The notes under the pieces are model-generated. The model was not told the DNA's origin. It made no database searches and saw nothing but the letters and a program-made list of their open reading frames with translations. From positions 2,275,501 through 2,339,500 of the forward strand of contig CP029329.1 of assembly GCA_003129525.1 (NCBI GenBank): DNA of 64,000 bases, given 5' to 3'. Both the position numbers and the translations under genes were made by a program. This document shows positions 18,576-28,364 of this stretch, piece after piece; position 1 is the first letter of the stretch; each line of letters starts with the position of its first letter. Source of the stretch: Clostridium beijerinckii (GTDB lineage: Bacteria > Bacillota > Clostridia > Clostridiales > Clostridiaceae).

Positions 18576-20657
18576 ATGTCAAAAATAAGAGTGCACGAAT
18601 TAGCAAAAGAACTAAACATAGAGTCAAAGGATTTAATAACTATATTAATGGAAGAATTTAATATAGAAGCAAAAAATCATATGAGTACAATTGAAGATGA
18701 GGATGCGATATTAATAAAAGAATTATTAGCAGGAAGAGCAGAAGAAAATTTAGCAGGAATTCAAGTTTCAAAGAGCATTGTTGATGTATATGAAGATGAA
18801 TTAGCAGAACAACTTAACAACGTAAGCAGAAAAAAGAAAAAAACTAGAAGAGAAGAAGAAGAAGAGGCCTTAAAGATTGAGGCTGAAAAAAGCATGGAAG
18901 ATGCTCCAATAATAGAAATAGGTGAAAGCATAACAGTTAAAGAATTAGCTGAAAAGTTAGATAAACCTACAAATGATGTAATAAGAACATTAATTTTCTC
19001 AGGCGTTATGGCAGGGGTAAATCAAGAAGTAGATTTCGAAACAGCAAAAAAAGTATGTGCTGAATATCAAGTTATTGCTGAAAAGAAAGAAGAAAGCCAA
19101 GAGTTAGAAGTTTTGGAAATCGAAGAAGATAATGAAGAAGATCTTCAAAAGAGACCACCAATTGTAACTGTTATGGGCCACGTTGACCATGGTAAGACAT
19201 CACTACTTGATTGTATAAGAAAAGCAAAGGTTACTGATACAGAAGCAGGTGGTATAACTCAACATATAGGAGCTTATACTATTACATTAAATGGAGAAGA
19301 AATAACATTCTTAGATACTCCAGGACATGAAGCCTTCACAGCAATGAGAGCTAGAGGAGCACAAATTACGGATATTGTTATATTAGTAGTTGCAGCAGAT
19401 GATGGAATTATGCCACAAACTAAAGAAGCTATTGATCACTGTAAAGCAGCAGGAGTTCCAATAGTAGTTGCAATAAACAAAATTGATAAGCCAGGTGCAA
19501 ATATCGATAGAGTTAAACAAGAATTGGCAGATAAGGGCTTACTTACAGAAGATTGGGGTGGAGATACTATATGCGTAGAAGTATCTGCAAAACAAAATTT
19601 AAATATTGATAAGTTACTTGAAATGGTTCTTCTTTCAGCAGAAATGCTTGAACTTAAAGCTAATGAAAACAGAAGAGCAAGAGGAACTGTAATTGAAGCT
19701 AAACTTGATAAGGGCAGAGGTGCAGTTGCTAGTTTATTAGTTCAAAATGGAACTTTAAGAGTTGGAGATTCAATTTTAGTTGGTTCTACATATGGTAGAA
19801 TAAGAGCAATGTTTGATGATACTGGTAAAAAAATTAAATCTGCTGGGCCATCAATTCCAGTAGAAGTTCTAGGACTTTCAGATGTTCCAGTAGCAGGAGA
19901 TAGATTCAATCAAGTAAAAGATGAAAAAACTGCTAGAAATATGGCTGAGACTAGAAAAGATAACTTAAAAGCAGAAACACTACTTGCGAATCATAGAGTT
20001 TCATTGGAAGAATTATATAATCAAATTAAAGAAGGTAGCGTTAAAGAGCTTGCTATAATAGTAAAAGCAGACGTTCAAGGTTCTATTGAAGCTATTAAGG
20101 GATCTTTAGATAAACTTTCTACTGATGATGTAAAAGTAAGAGTTATTCATGGTGGTGTTGGAGCTATAACTGAAACAGATATAACACTTGCAACTGCATC
20201 TAATGCAATAGTTATAGGTTTTAATGTAAGACCTGATAATAATGCAGCATTGCTAGCTGATAGAGACGGAGTAGATATTAAGACTTATAGAATTATCTAT
20301 GACGCAATTGATGATGTTAAAGCAGCAATGATAGGAATGCTTGATCCAATATACAAAGAAGTTATATTAGGTTCTGCAGAAATAAGATCAATATATAAAA
20401 TTTCAAATATTGGAACAATAGCAGGATGTTACGTATTAAATGGTAAGCTTCAAAGAAATGCAGAAACAAGAGTTATAAGAGATGGAATAGTAATTTTTGA
20501 ATCAACATTATCATCACTTAAGAGATTTAAAGATGATGCAAAAGAAGTTAATGCTGGATATGAATGTGGTTTAACTGTTGATAAGTTCAATAACATTAAA
20601 GAGGGCGACATCATTGAATGCTTTATGATGGAAGCAATTAAGAGAAAAGAACTTTAA
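18576..20657 (+). CDS. infB: Translation initiation factor IF-2
   Basis: This 693-aa GTPase places fMet-tRNA on the ribosome. An N-terminal IF2N module (about 1-52), a charged linker and a second IF2N-like module precede the G domain. The G domain has G1 [10 protein letters not shown]3 DTPGHEAF and G4 NKID, followed by domains II-IV. RBS GGGGGTG is upstream. The length is short for IF-2 because the linker is reduced, as is common in Clostridia. Confidence 0.98.
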   Translation: MSKIRVHELAKELNIESKDLITILMEEFNIEAKNHMSTIEDEDAILIKELLAGRAEENLAGIQVSKSIVDVYEDELAEQLNNVSRKKKKTRREEEEEALKIEAEKSMEDAPIIEIGESITVKELAEKLDKPTNDVIRTLIFSGVMAGVNQEVDFETAKKVCAEYQVIAEKKEESQELEVLEIEEDNEEDLQKRPPIVTVMGHVDHGKTSLLDCIRKAKVTDTEAGGITQHIGAYTITLNGEEITFLDTPGHEAFTAMRARGAQITDIVILVVAADDGIMPQTKEAIDHCKAAGVPIVVAINKIDKPGANIDRVKQELADKGLLTEDWGGDTICVEVSAKQNLNIDKLLEMVLLSAEMLELKANENRRARGTVIEAKLDKGRGAVASLLVQNGTLRVGDSILVGSTYGRIRAMFDDTGKKIKSAGPSIPVEVLGLSDVPVAGDRFNQVKDEKTARNMAETRKDNLKAETLLANHRVSLEELYNQIKEGSVKELAIIVKADVQGSIEAIKGSLDKLSTDDVKVRVIHGGVGAITETDITLATASNAIVIGFNVRPDNNAALLADRDGVDIKTYRIIYDAIDDVKAAMIGMLDPIYKEVILGSAEIRSIYKISNIGTIAGCYVLNGKLQRNAETRVIRDGIVIFESTLSSLKRFKDDAKEVNAGYECGLTVDKFNNIKEGDIIECFMMEAIKRKEL

Positions 20658-20673
20658 AAGAGGTGAAATAAAC

Positions 20674-21024
20674 ATGGCTAATTATAGAGGTGGAAGAATT
20701 AACGAAGAAATGAAAAGAGAAATCAGTAATTTAATTCAAAATGAAATTAAAGATCCAAGGCTTACAGCTATGATTTCAGTTACTGATGTTAAAGTTACTA
20801 AAGACTTAAGATATGCTAAGGTTTATGTAAGTATATTCTCTAAAGATGATGAAGAAAAGAAAATTAATCTTGAGGCATTAAAGCGTTCAAGTGGATTCGT
20901 AAGAAAATCAGTAGGCCAAAAAATAAATTTAAGACACACCCCAGAAATAATTTTTGAATTAGATGATTCTATAAACTATGGTATGCATATGGATGAATTA
21001 ATTCACAAGATAAGTAAAGAATAA
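20674..21024 (+). CDS. rbfA: 30S ribosome-binding factor RbfA
   Basis: This 116-aa KH-like protein assists 16S rRNA 5'-end maturation and cold adaptation. Family features are RINEEMKREISNLIQNE, IKDPRLTAMISVTDV and YVSIF. RBS AGAGGTG precedes ATG. Its stop codon overlaps the first base of nrnA's ATG (TAATG), so they are translationally coupled. Confidence 0.96.
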   Translation: MANYRGGRINEEMKREISNLIQNEIKDPRLTAMISVTDVKVTKDLRYAKVYVSIFSKDDEEKKINLEALKRSSGFVRKSVGQKINLRHTPEIIFELDDSINYGMHMDELIHKISKE

Positions 21025-22001
21025 TGAATTTTAGGGCGATAAAAGAAGAAATTTTAAAGTCAAGAAGAATTGGTTTGTCATTTCATACATCTCCAGATGG
21101 AGATGCTATAGGTAGCGCATTAGCATTGCTTAATGCACTCCGATATTTAGGAAAGGATTGTTATATTATATCAAGAGATGTTATTTCTGATAACTTCTCT
21201 TTCCTTTCTCTATTCAATGAAGTAAATAATAATGCTATAGAGCCTAAAATAAATACTGATTTAGTAATAGTATTAGATTGTGGTAATTTTGAAAGAATAT
21301 CTGCAAATTTAAGTAATTATGATGGTAAAATAATTAATATAGATCATCATATTTCTAATGAAAATTATGGATTTATTAATTATGTTGATGTAAAAGCATC
21401 AGCTACATGTGAAATAGCATATTTGCTAATAAAAGAATTAGGTATTAATTTTAATGAAAAAACTGCTACTGATATAGCTATAGGAAATGCAGTTTATACA
21501 GGTATTTTAACAGATACAGGTTCTTTTAGACATTCAAATGTCACAAGCAGAACTCATAGTATAGTATCAGAACTTATAGAAATTGGAGTGAATAACAGTA
21601 AGATTCATAGCAATCTTTTTGATAATAAGCCTTTTAACAAAGTGAAATTAATGGGAAGTGTTTTATCTAATATAGAACTTGTTTTAGACAACAAGGTAGC
21701 AGTCCTTCAGATACCAAAAGGAATGCTAGAAGATTTTAATTTACCAAATACTGATACTTCAGATATAATTTCAGTTGGTCTTGAAATTAAAGGTGTGGAA
21801 GTTTCTGTGCTTTTAAAAGAAGTTGATGATGGTGTTAAAGGAAGTTTAAGATCTAAAAATAATGTAGATGTACGAAAAGTTGCTGAAGTATATGGTGGTG
21901 GTGGCCACATAAAGGCTGCTGGAATTATGCAAAAGGGCGTTCATATTATGGAAGCAAAAGAAAATTTAATAAAGACACTTAAAGAAGAGATGCACTTATG
22001 A
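21024..22001 (+). CDS. nrnA: DHH-family oligoribonuclease/pAp phosphatase NrnA
   Basis: This 325-aa DHH/DHHA1 phosphoesterase has metal-binding motifs TSPDGDAIGSALAL (about 22-35), VLDCGN and IDHHISN. The C-terminal substrate-binding GGGGHIKAAG is also present. NrnA degrades nano-RNAs and dephosphorylates 3'-phosphoadenosine 5'-phosphate. It overlaps rbfA by one base at the start and truB by 4 bp (ATGA) at the end. Confidence 0.94.
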   Translation: MNFRAIKEEILKSRRIGLSFHTSPDGDAIGSALALLNALRYLGKDCYIISRDVISDNFSFLSLFNEVNNNAIEPKINTDLVIVLDCGNFERISANLSNYDGKIINIDHHISNENYGFINYVDVKASATCEIAYLLIKELGINFNEKTATDIAIGNAVYTGILTDTGSFRHSNVTSRTHSIVSELIEIGVNNSKIHSNLFDNKPFNKVKLMGSVLSNIELVLDNKVAVLQIPKGMLEDFNLPNTDTSDIISVGLEIKGVEVSVLLKEVDDGVKGSLRSKNNVDVRKVAEVYGGGGHIKAAGIMQKGVHIMEAKENLIKTLKEEMHL

Positions 22002-22927
22002 AACAAGGAGTAGAAACTTCAATTATGAAGAAGGAAATAAAAACTTCACATATAAATGGAGTGTTAAATGTCTTCAAAAATAAAGGAATGTCTTCTTTTG
22101 ATGTAGTTAGAAAGATAAAATTTTTAGCTAATGAAAAAAAAGTTGGACATACTGGTACCTTGGATCCTGAAGCAACTGGAGTTCTTCCAGTTTGCCTTGG
22201 AAAAGCTACTAAAACTATAGATTATATTATGAATAGCAGAAAAGTATATAATGTTAAATTATTACTTGGAACTAAAACAACTACGTATGATTTAGAAGGT
22301 GAAGTAGTAGAAACAAGAGAAACAGAACTTCTTACAGAAGATGAGGTTTCAAAAGTTGTATTATCTTTTATTGGAGAATACGATCAAGTTCCACCAATGT
22401 ATTCTGCACTTAAGAAAAATGGAGTAAGGCTTTATGATTTAGCTAGGCAAGGTATTGAAATAGAAAGAGAAGCTAGAAGAATTAATATATTTAATATATC
22501 TGACTTGAAAATTGATTTGCCATATGTAGATATGACAGTAACTTGTTCAAAAGGAACGTACATAAGAAGTTTATGTTATGATATTGGTGAGAAACTAAAT
22601 GTAGGCGGAACTATGGCAGCATTAAATAGATCTGAAACATCAATTTTTAAACAAGAAGATAGTGTTAATATAGAAGATTTAACTAAAGAAAATATACAAG
22701 ATTATATAATAACGATTGAAGAAGCTCTTTCATTTTATCCTAAAATCACGGTAAACAGTTCATTTACCAAATTACTAGTAAATGGAGTTAAAGTGTTTGA
22801 CATGCGATTAACAAATGAGAAGAGAGAAAAAAATGTTTTGTATAGGGTATATGATAGTGAAGAAATTTTCATAGGTATTGGAAAACAATATGATGAAGGC
22901 TTTAAAATTGAAAAATTGTTGCTTTAG
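21998..22927 (+). CDS. truB: tRNA pseudouridine-55 synthase TruB
   Basis: The 309-aa protein has the catalytic-Asp motif HTGTLDPEATGVLPVCLG, GKATK, and the later KGTYIRSL segment. It makes pseudouridine 55 in the T loop of most tRNAs. ATG 21998 overlaps the nrnA stop. A second ATG at 22025 is possible, but the upstream AAGGAG is too distant from it. Roughly 10-15 extra N-terminal residues are present compared with usual homologues. Confidence 0.95.
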   Translation: MKQGVETSIMKKEIKTSHINGVLNVFKNKGMSSFDVVRKIKFLANEKKVGHTGTLDPEATGVLPVCLGKATKTIDYIMNSRKVYNVKLLLGTKTTTYDLEGEVVETRETELLTEDEVSKVVLSFIGEYDQVPPMYSALKKNGVRLYDLARQGIEIEREARRINIFNISDLKIDLPYVDMTVTCSKGTYIRSLCYDIGEKLNVGGTMAALNRSETSIFKQEDSVNIEDLTKENIQDYIITIEEALSFYPKITVNSSFTKLLVNGVKVFDMRLTNEKREKNVLYRVYDSEEIFIGIGKQYDEGFKIEKLLL

Positions 22928-22983
22928 GCATATTTTACTTGTTATTTTACATGCCTGATATGCTTTGATTTAGGAGTAAAGAC

Positions 22984-23919
22984 ATGATTATTATAGATAA
23001 AGATTTAAAAGATATTCAAAATTCTAATAATTATATAGCTCTTGGAAGTTTTGACGGACTCCATATTGGGCATCTTTCTTTAATATATAAAGTAGTAGAA
23101 GTTGCAAAAAAAAATAATGGGAAAAGTATGGTTTTTACATTTAAAAATCATCCTAGAACTTTTATAAATAAAGAAGAGGCGCCAAAACTTTTGATGGATA
23201 ATAATAGAAAAGCTGAAATTCTAAAAATCCATAAAGTAGATATAGTTTGTTTTCAAGAATTTAATTTTAAATTTATGAAAATGACACCTAAAGAATTCAT
23301 AGAGTTTTTGGTGTTTCAGTACAATGTAAAGGGATTTGTTGTGGGATTTAATTATAAATTCGGATATAAAAACCTAGGTGATGTAGAGCTTTTAAGAAAA
23401 CTACAAAATGAATATGGATATGAATTATATGTTATGGAGCCATGTACATATAAGACTCAGGTTATAAGTAGCACTAGAATAAGGAAAGCTTTAGAAGATG
23501 GAGAAGTTTTAGATGCAAGTAAAATGCTTGATTTACCGTATACATTAAGTGGAGAAGTTATTCATGGAAAGCAACTTGGAAGAACCATAGGTTTTCCAAC
23601 AGCAAATTTAAAATATAATCAAAACTTTATATTGCCTAAAATTGGTGTATATTATACCAATATAAAGGTAAATAATAATATATATAAGTCAATTACATCT
23701 GTAGGGAATAATCCTACAGTAGATGGCAAAGCTTTAACAATAGAAACATATATATTAGAATTCGATAAAGATATATATGGAGAAAAAATAGATATAAGTT
23801 TTATAAAAAAAATTCGAGATGAAAAAAAATTCAATAGCTTAGAAGAGCTAAAAGATCAACTTCAAAAGGATAAATCTTTTGCACAAGACGAGAATTACAT
23901 GTCGAGTTTAATAATATAG
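22984..23919 (+). CDS. ribF: Bifunctional riboflavin kinase/FAD synthetase
   Basis: The 311-aa protein converts riboflavin to FMN and then FAD. The N-terminal nucleotidyltransferase domain has GSFDGLHIGH (about 20) and the SSTRIR motif (about 160). The C-terminal flavokinase domain has GKQLGRTIGFPTANL (about 198) and GNNPTVDG. It ends the rimP-nusA operon and links functionally to the rib operon at 45.6 kb, whose FMN riboswitch senses its product. Confidence 0.96.
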   Translation: MIIIDKDLKDIQNSNNYIALGSFDGLHIGHLSLIYKVVEVAKKNNGKSMVFTFKNHPRTFINKEEAPKLLMDNNRKAEILKIHKVDIVCFQEFNFKFMKMTPKEFIEFLVFQYNVKGFVVGFNYKFGYKNLGDVELLRKLQNEYGYELYVMEPCTYKTQVISSTRIRKALEDGEVLDASKMLDLPYTLSGEVIHGKQLGRTIGFPTANLKYNQNFILPKIGVYYTNIKVNNNIYKSITSVGNNPTVDGKALTIETYILEFDKDIYGEKIDISFIKKIRDEKKFNSLEELKDQLQKDKSFAQDENYMSSLII

Positions 23920-23954
23920 TTTACAATAATAGTTACTTTTGATATAATAACACA

Positions 23955-24010
23955 TAGAACCTAATTCTAAGTTTTAAGGTGCCATCTTTTTACTTGGAAC
24001 TAGGGGATAA
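23955..24010 (+). promoter_or_regulatory. rpsO leader stem (candidate S15 autoregulatory element)
   Basis: CCTAATTCTAAG and CTTGGAACTAGG pair as an imperfect 12-bp stem around a loop containing AAGGTGCC, immediately upstream of the rpsO RBS. Leaders of rpsO are autoregulatory in several bacteria. The specific function here is inference. Confidence 0.4.
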
Positions 24011-24039
24011 TTAATATAATACACGGAGGTGCACTTATA

Positions 24040-24303
24040 ATGGATAAGGCAAGAAAATTAGAATTAATCAAACAATTTGGAAGAAGTGAAGGGGACACTG
24101 GTTCACCAGAAGTTCAAGTAGCATTACTTACTGAAAGAATCAAATCTTTAACTGAACATTTAAAGATTCACAAAAAAGATCACCATTCAAGAAGAGGACT
24201 ATTAATGATGGTTGGTCAAAGAAGAGGTCTTTTAAACTATTTAAGCGATCAAGATATCGAAAGATACAGAACTTTAATCAAAGAATTAGGTTTAAGAAGA
24301 TAA
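24040..24303 (+). CDS. rpsO: 30S ribosomal protein S15
   Basis: This 87-aa S15 has the conserved [22 protein letters not shown] and [20 protein letters not shown] segments, trimmed here as [12 protein letters not shown] and [12 protein letters not shown]. It binds the 16S central domain at an early assembly step. RBS GGAGGTG precedes ATG. The rpsO-pnp pairing is conserved, although a terminator and tandem repeats separate them here. Confidence 0.98.
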   Translation: MDKARKLELIKQFGRSEGDTGSPEVQVALLTERIKSLTEHLKIHKKDHHSRRGLLMMVGQRRGLLNYLSDQDIERYRTLIKELGLRR

Positions 24304-24307
24304 TTTT

Positions 24308-24336
24308 TAGAGCGGAGTTTTCCGCTCTATTATTTT
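24308..24336 (+). terminator. Terminator after rpsO
   Basis: Perfect 9-bp stem TAGAGCGGA (24308-24316)/TCCGCTCTA (24321-24329), followed by a broken T-run. Confidence 0.8.
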
Positions 24337-24345
24337 AAAAATATA

Positions 24346-24490
24346 CACATATAAAAAGAGTGCGCAGCACAACTAGGAACTTTTCACATATAAAAAAGCG
24401 CGTAAGCGCAATTAAGAATATTTCACATATAAAAAGAGTGCGCAGCACAACCAGGAACTTATTAAGCGAAATCAATAACTTTTCGCCTAT
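24346..24490. repeat. 39-bp tandem repeats between rpsO and pnp
   Basis: Units start at 24346, 24385 and 24424, each opening CACATATAAAAA, followed by a degenerate fourth (AAGCGAAATC..TTCGCCTATAAAA). Each unit has a short GC palindrome such as GTGCGCAGCAC or GCGCGTAAGCGC and ends near AGGAACTT. The same words occur at 11322-11400 and 7710-7770. Frames through this region carry no protein signal. Confidence 0.8.
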
Positions 24491-24538
24491 AAAATATAAG
24501 TATAAAAATGAGATGAACCTAAAGGGAGGTCACAAATT

Positions 24539-26644
24539 ATGAATAACGTTCTAACGACTGAAATCGCTGGAAGAGTATTGAAAGTTGAATTCGGAAAAGT
24601 AGGTATGTTATCAAATGCAGCAACATTTACTAGCTATGGTGACACAGTAATTTTAACTAATGTCAATGCATCAGAACAGCCAAGACAAGGAATAGATTTC
24701 TTTCCTCTAAGTGTTGAATACGAAGAGAGATTATATGCAGTAGGTAAAATTCCTGGTGGATTTATTAAGAGAGAAGCAAGACCATCAGAAAGAGCTATAT
24801 TGAATGGTAGAGCTGTTGATAGAACTCTAAGACCTCTATTTCCTAAGGGATACAGAAATGATGTTCAAGTAGTTAATACAATAGTATCTGTTGAAAACGA
24901 CAACTTGCCAGAAATATTAGCTATTAATGCAGCATCACTTGCACTATGCCTTTCAAGTATTCCATATACAATTCCAGCTGCTGCAGTTCAAGTAGGAATT
25001 ATAGATGGTAAATTTGTTACGAATCCGGATACTGAAGGACGTGAAAAGAGTACTCTTTTTCTAACAGTATGTGCTACAAAAGAAAGAGTAATGATGGTTG
25101 AAGCTGGTGGAGATGAAATACCAGAAGATATCATGATAGATGCTATTAAATATGGATTCGATGAATGTCAAAAAATCATTGCGTTTCAAGAAGAAGCTGT
25201 AGCTAAATTTGGAAAGAAAAAGGATGTACCAGTATTATATACTGTAGATCCAGAACTTGAAAAAGATATTAAAGATTTTGCTCAAGATATGGTTAAAGAA
25301 GCAATGTATATCATGGAGAAAGATCCAAGAAATGCAGCTATAGATGCAGTAAATGAAAAAGTTAATGAAGAATTTGGCGAAAAATATGCTGACAAATCAG
25401 GGGATATAAAAGAAGTTCTTTACACAATGCAAAAGAAAGTTGTAAGAAACATGCTTTTAAAGGAGAAGAGAAGACCTGATGGAAGAGCATTTGATCAAGT
25501 TAGACCTTTAGGTTGTGAAGTAGGTATTTTACCTAGAACACATGGTACAGGATTATTTACAAGAGGATTAACTCAAGTAATGACTGTTGCAACACTTGGA
25601 TCAATTAGCGAAATTCAAATATTAGATGGAATAGATGAAACGAAATCTAAAAGATATATGCATCACTATAATTTCCCAGGATATAGTGTTGGAGAAGTAA
25701 AACCTTTAAGAGGACCTGGTAGACGTGAAATTGGTCATGGAGCATTAGCAGAAAGAGCTCTTTTACCTTTACTTCCATCAGAAGAAGAATTCCCATATAC
25801 AATTAGACTAGTATCAGAAGTTTTAAGTTCAAATGGATCAACTTCTCAAGCATCAGTTTGTGGTTCAACACTAGCATTATTAGATGCAGGTGTACCTCTT
25901 AAAAGACCAGTTGCAGGTATCGCAATGGGATTAATCACATCAGATGACTTATCAGAAGAAGCAGTAATAACTGATATTCAAGGAATAGAAGATTTCTTTG
26001 GAGATATGGACTTTAAGGTAGCAGGAACAACAGAAGGTATAACATCAATTCAAGTTGATACTAAGCTTCATGGCTTCAGTTTTAATGTAGTAGAAAATGC
26101 AATTCGCGATGCTAGAAAAGCAAGACTTACTATAATTGATAAAATAAATGAATGTATGAATGCACCTAGAGAAGATGTTTCATTATATGCACCAAAGACT
26201 CAAACAATGAACATAAATCCAGATAAGATAAGAGATGTAATTGGCGCTGGTGGTAAGGTTATTAATAAGATAATACAAGATACAGGTGTTAAAATTGATA
26301 TAAAAGAAGATGGAACTGTATTTGTAAGTTCAACTGATCACGAAGGTGTTACAAAAGCACTTAAGATAATAGAAGCTTTAACTAAAGAGTTTAAGGCTGG
26401 AGAAGTTTATTTGGGAAAAGTTACTAAAATAACTACTTTTGGAGCATTTGTTGAAATTTTACCTGGAAAAGAAGGCTTAGTTCATATTTCTAAGTTAGCT
26501 AAGGAAAGAGTAAATAAAGTAGAAGATGTAGTATCTATTGGAGATGAAATTTTAGTTAAGGTTACAGAAGTTGATGGCCAAGGCAGAATAAATCTTTCAA
26601 GAAAAGATGCTCTAGAAGAACAAGAAAATAAAGATGAGAAATAA
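24539..26644 (+). CDS. pnp: Polyribonucleotide nucleotidyltransferase (PNPase)
   Basis: This 701-aa phosphorolytic 3'-5' exoribonuclease has two RNase PH-like core domains. The second contains [16 protein letters not shown] and [17 protein letters not shown]-terminal KH domain (about 560-620, [15 protein letters not shown]) and an S1 domain (about 625-690, [20 protein letters not shown]) follow. RBS AGGGAGG. The protein is full length. Together with RNase Y (37.8 kb) it forms part of the mRNA decay machinery. Confidence 0.98.
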   Translation: MNNVLTTEIAGRVLKVEFGKVGMLSNAATFTSYGDTVILTNVNASEQPRQGIDFFPLSVEYEERLYAVGKIPGGFIKREARPSERAILNGRAVDRTLRPLFPKGYRNDVQVVNTIVSVENDNLPEILAINAASLALCLSSIPYTIPAAAVQVGIIDGKFVTNPDTEGREKSTLFLTVCATKERVMMVEAGGDEIPEDIMIDAIKYGFDECQKIIAFQEEAVAKFGKKKDVPVLYTVDPELEKDIKDFAQDMVKEAMYIMEKDPRNAAIDAVNEKVNEEFGEKYADKSGDIKEVLYTMQKKVVRNMLLKEKRRPDGRAFDQVRPLGCEVGILPRTHGTGLFTRGLTQVMTVATLGSISEIQILDGIDETKSKRYMHHYNFPGYSVGEVKPLRGPGRREIGHGALAERALLPLLPSEEEFPYTIRLVSEVLSSNGSTSQASVCGSTLALLDAGVPLKRPVAGIAMGLITSDDLSEEAVITDIQGIEDFFGDMDFKVAGTTEGITSIQVDTKLHGFSFNVVENAIRDARKARLTIIDKINECMNAPREDVSLYAPKTQTMNINPDKIRDVIGAGGKVINKIIQDTGVKIDIKEDGTVFVSSTDHEGVTKALKIIEALTKEFKAGEVYLGKVTKITTFGAFVEILPGKEGLVHISKLAKERVNKVEDVVSIGDEILVKVTEVDGQGRINLSRKDALEEQENKDEK

Positions 26645-26669
26645 AGGCAATTAATTGCCTTTTTTTTTA
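26643..26669 (+). terminator. Terminator after pnp
   Basis: AAAGGCAA-TTAA-TTGCCTTT followed by a long T-run, directly after the stop codon. Confidence 0.9.
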
Positions 26670-26692
26670 CTAAGAAGGAGGGCAAATAAAAC

Positions 26693-28000
26693 ATGTATAA
26701 TACATATACCCTTAAAAATGGATTGAGAGTAGTCACTGAAAAAATAGAATATTTAAATTCTATTAGTGTTGGAGTTATGGTTCAAAATGGTTCAAGAAAT
26801 GAAAGTTTAGAGGTTAATGGAATATCGCATTTCATTGAGCATATGCTATTCAAAGGAACTGATAAAAGAACTTCTAAAGGTATTATGGAAGAAATAGAAA
26901 ATGTAGGTGGACAAATTAATGCTTTTACAAGTAAAGAAGCTACTTGTTATTATATTAAGGCATTAGATACTCATTTGGATTTATCATTAGATGTACTTTC
27001 AGATATAATGTTAAATGCAAAATTTGATTCAGAAGAAATAGAAAAAGAAAAAGGTGTAGTAATTGAAGAGATTAATATGAGCGATGATTCACCAGAAGAT
27101 GTATTAGATGATGTACATTCTAAAGCTTCATTTGGAGAAGGCTCACTTGGATATCCAATTCTTGGGACTATACCTTTGGTAAAATCTTTTACTAGAGAGA
27201 AAATACTGAATTTTATCAGTGAAAAGTATACTCCTTATAATTCTGTAATATCAGTTTGTGGTAAATTTGATGAAAAAGAATTAGAAGATTTAATCAATAA
27301 ATACTTTGGTTCTTGGGAAAATAAAAATCAATATAAACCAGAATATAATGAAGCAATAATACATATTGATTCTGCATATGCTAAAAAAGAAATTGAGCAA
27401 CTTCATATTTCTTTAGGTTTAGAGGGATTACCTTATGGCGATGAAAATAATTATGCACTAGTACTTCTTAATAATATATTTGGAAGTGGAGCATCATCAA
27501 TTCTTTTTCAAAAGGTAAGAGAAGAATTAGGGTTATGTTATTCTATAACATCATATTTACAACCATTTCAAGGTGTTGGTACATTAAATATATATGCAGG
27601 TTTAAATAGAAATTATGGAGAGAAAGCTTTAGAAGTTATAGATAAAGAAATTTCTTTATTTAGTAAAAATGGAATAACTGATAGACAACTCGAGATAAAT
27701 AAGGAAAAAATTAAAGCTAATTATATTTTAGGACTAGAAAGTACTAGTTCAAGAATGTTTTCCAATGCAAAAACATATCTTTTTAGAAATAAGATAAAGA
27801 GCCAAGAAGAAGTTATAAAAAAGATAGATGATATAAGTAAAGATAATATTCAGTATGTTTTAGATAGATGCTTCAAAAAGGGAGTTTTAAATACTGCTTA
27901 TGTTGGGCAAGACGTAGAATATGATAAATTAGATTCTATAATTTTAAAAAACGCCAAGGCTTATGATAACTCTAAAAATAATAAGAAGTTTAAGCTATAA
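26693..28000 (+). CDS. M16 family zinc peptidase (YmxG/PqqL-type)
   Basis: The 435-aa protein has the inverted zinc motif HFIEH (about residue 46) with the downstream Glu in EKGVVIEEINM (about 120), plus the C-terminal M16 domain containing a GLCYSI segment. Such single-chain insulinase-like peptidases sit after pnp in many Firmicutes. Their physiological substrates are unclear. RBS AAGGAGGG, within 50 bp of pnp but beyond its terminator. Confidence 0.92.
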   Translation: MYNTYTLKNGLRVVTEKIEYLNSISVGVMVQNGSRNESLEVNGISHFIEHMLFKGTDKRTSKGIMEEIENVGGQINAFTSKEATCYYIKALDTHLDLSLDVLSDIMLNAKFDSEEIEKEKGVVIEEINMSDDSPEDVLDDVHSKASFGEGSLGYPILGTIPLVKSFTREKILNFISEKYTPYNSVISVCGKFDEKELEDLINKYFGSWENKNQYKPEYNEAIIHIDSAYAKKEIEQLHISLGLEGLPYGDENNYALVLLNNIFGSGASSILFQKVREELGLCYSITSYLQPFQGVGTLNIYAGLNRNYGEKALEVIDKEISLFSKNGITDRQLEINKEKIKANYILGLESTSSRMFSNAKTYLFRNKIKSQEEVIKKIDDISKDNIQYVLDRCFKKGVLNTAYVGQDVEYDKLDSIILKNAKAYDNSKNNKKFKL

Positions 28001-28018
28001 AAAATAATGTAATAATAC

Positions 28019-28059
28019 ACCTCCTTTATTCATATTATTTTATGAGTGCTAAAGGAGGT
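28019..28059 (+). promoter_or_regulatory. Hairpin sequestering the ymxH Shine-Dalgarno
   Basis: Perfect 10-bp inverted repeat ACCTCCTTTA (28019-28028)/TAAAGGAGGT (28050-28059). TTCAT/ATGAG inside the loop can extend it. The right arm contains the whole AGGAGG that serves ATG 28067, and T-residues follow, so it could act as terminator, translational switch or both. Confidence 0.7.
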
Positions 28060-28066
28060 TTTTATT

Positions 28067-28348
28067 ATGAGTGAAGAAAATAAAATCAAGTATTTGAGTG
28101 ATATAGAAAGATATGAACTTATAAATATTAATGATGGAGAAAAGTATGATTATCTATTAAATAATGATTTAATAATAGATGATGAAGGAAATTTCAAATA
28201 TTTAATAGTTAATTTAAGTGGAGGAAAGTTTAATTTTTTTAGTAGTAAAGATTTTTTGGAAATTCCATGGGAGTGTGTGAAAAAGATTGGGGCTAAAACT
28301 ATTATATTAGATGCAGATGATGAAGTGATAAAAAAGGTTAAGCTATAA
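28067..28348 (+). CDS. ymxH: YlmC/YmxH family sporulation protein (PRC-barrel)
   Basis: This 93-aa protein has a PRC-barrel-like pattern (LSDIERYELININDGEKYDY, then a short LIIDDEGN turn and IPWECVKKIGAKTIILD). It matches the YlmC/YmxH family, which is linked to sporulation although its molecular role is unknown. The ATG at 28067 follows AAAGGAGG; an in-frame start at 28046 lies inside the hairpin. It sits between the M16 peptidase and aspartokinase as in other Clostridia. Confidence 0.85.
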   Translation: MSEENKIKYLSDIERYELININDGEKYDYLLNNDLIIDDEGNFKYLIVNLSGGKFNFFSSKDFLEIPWECVKKIGAKTIILDADDEVIKKVKL

Positions 28349-28364
28349 TTAGGAGGAAAAAACA

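Noticed and set aside
24346-24490. 39-bp repeats as CRISPR, or as the 60-aa reading frame 24360-24542
   Set aside because: There are no spacers, and the reading frame is made of repeat sequence with no RBS or protein family.
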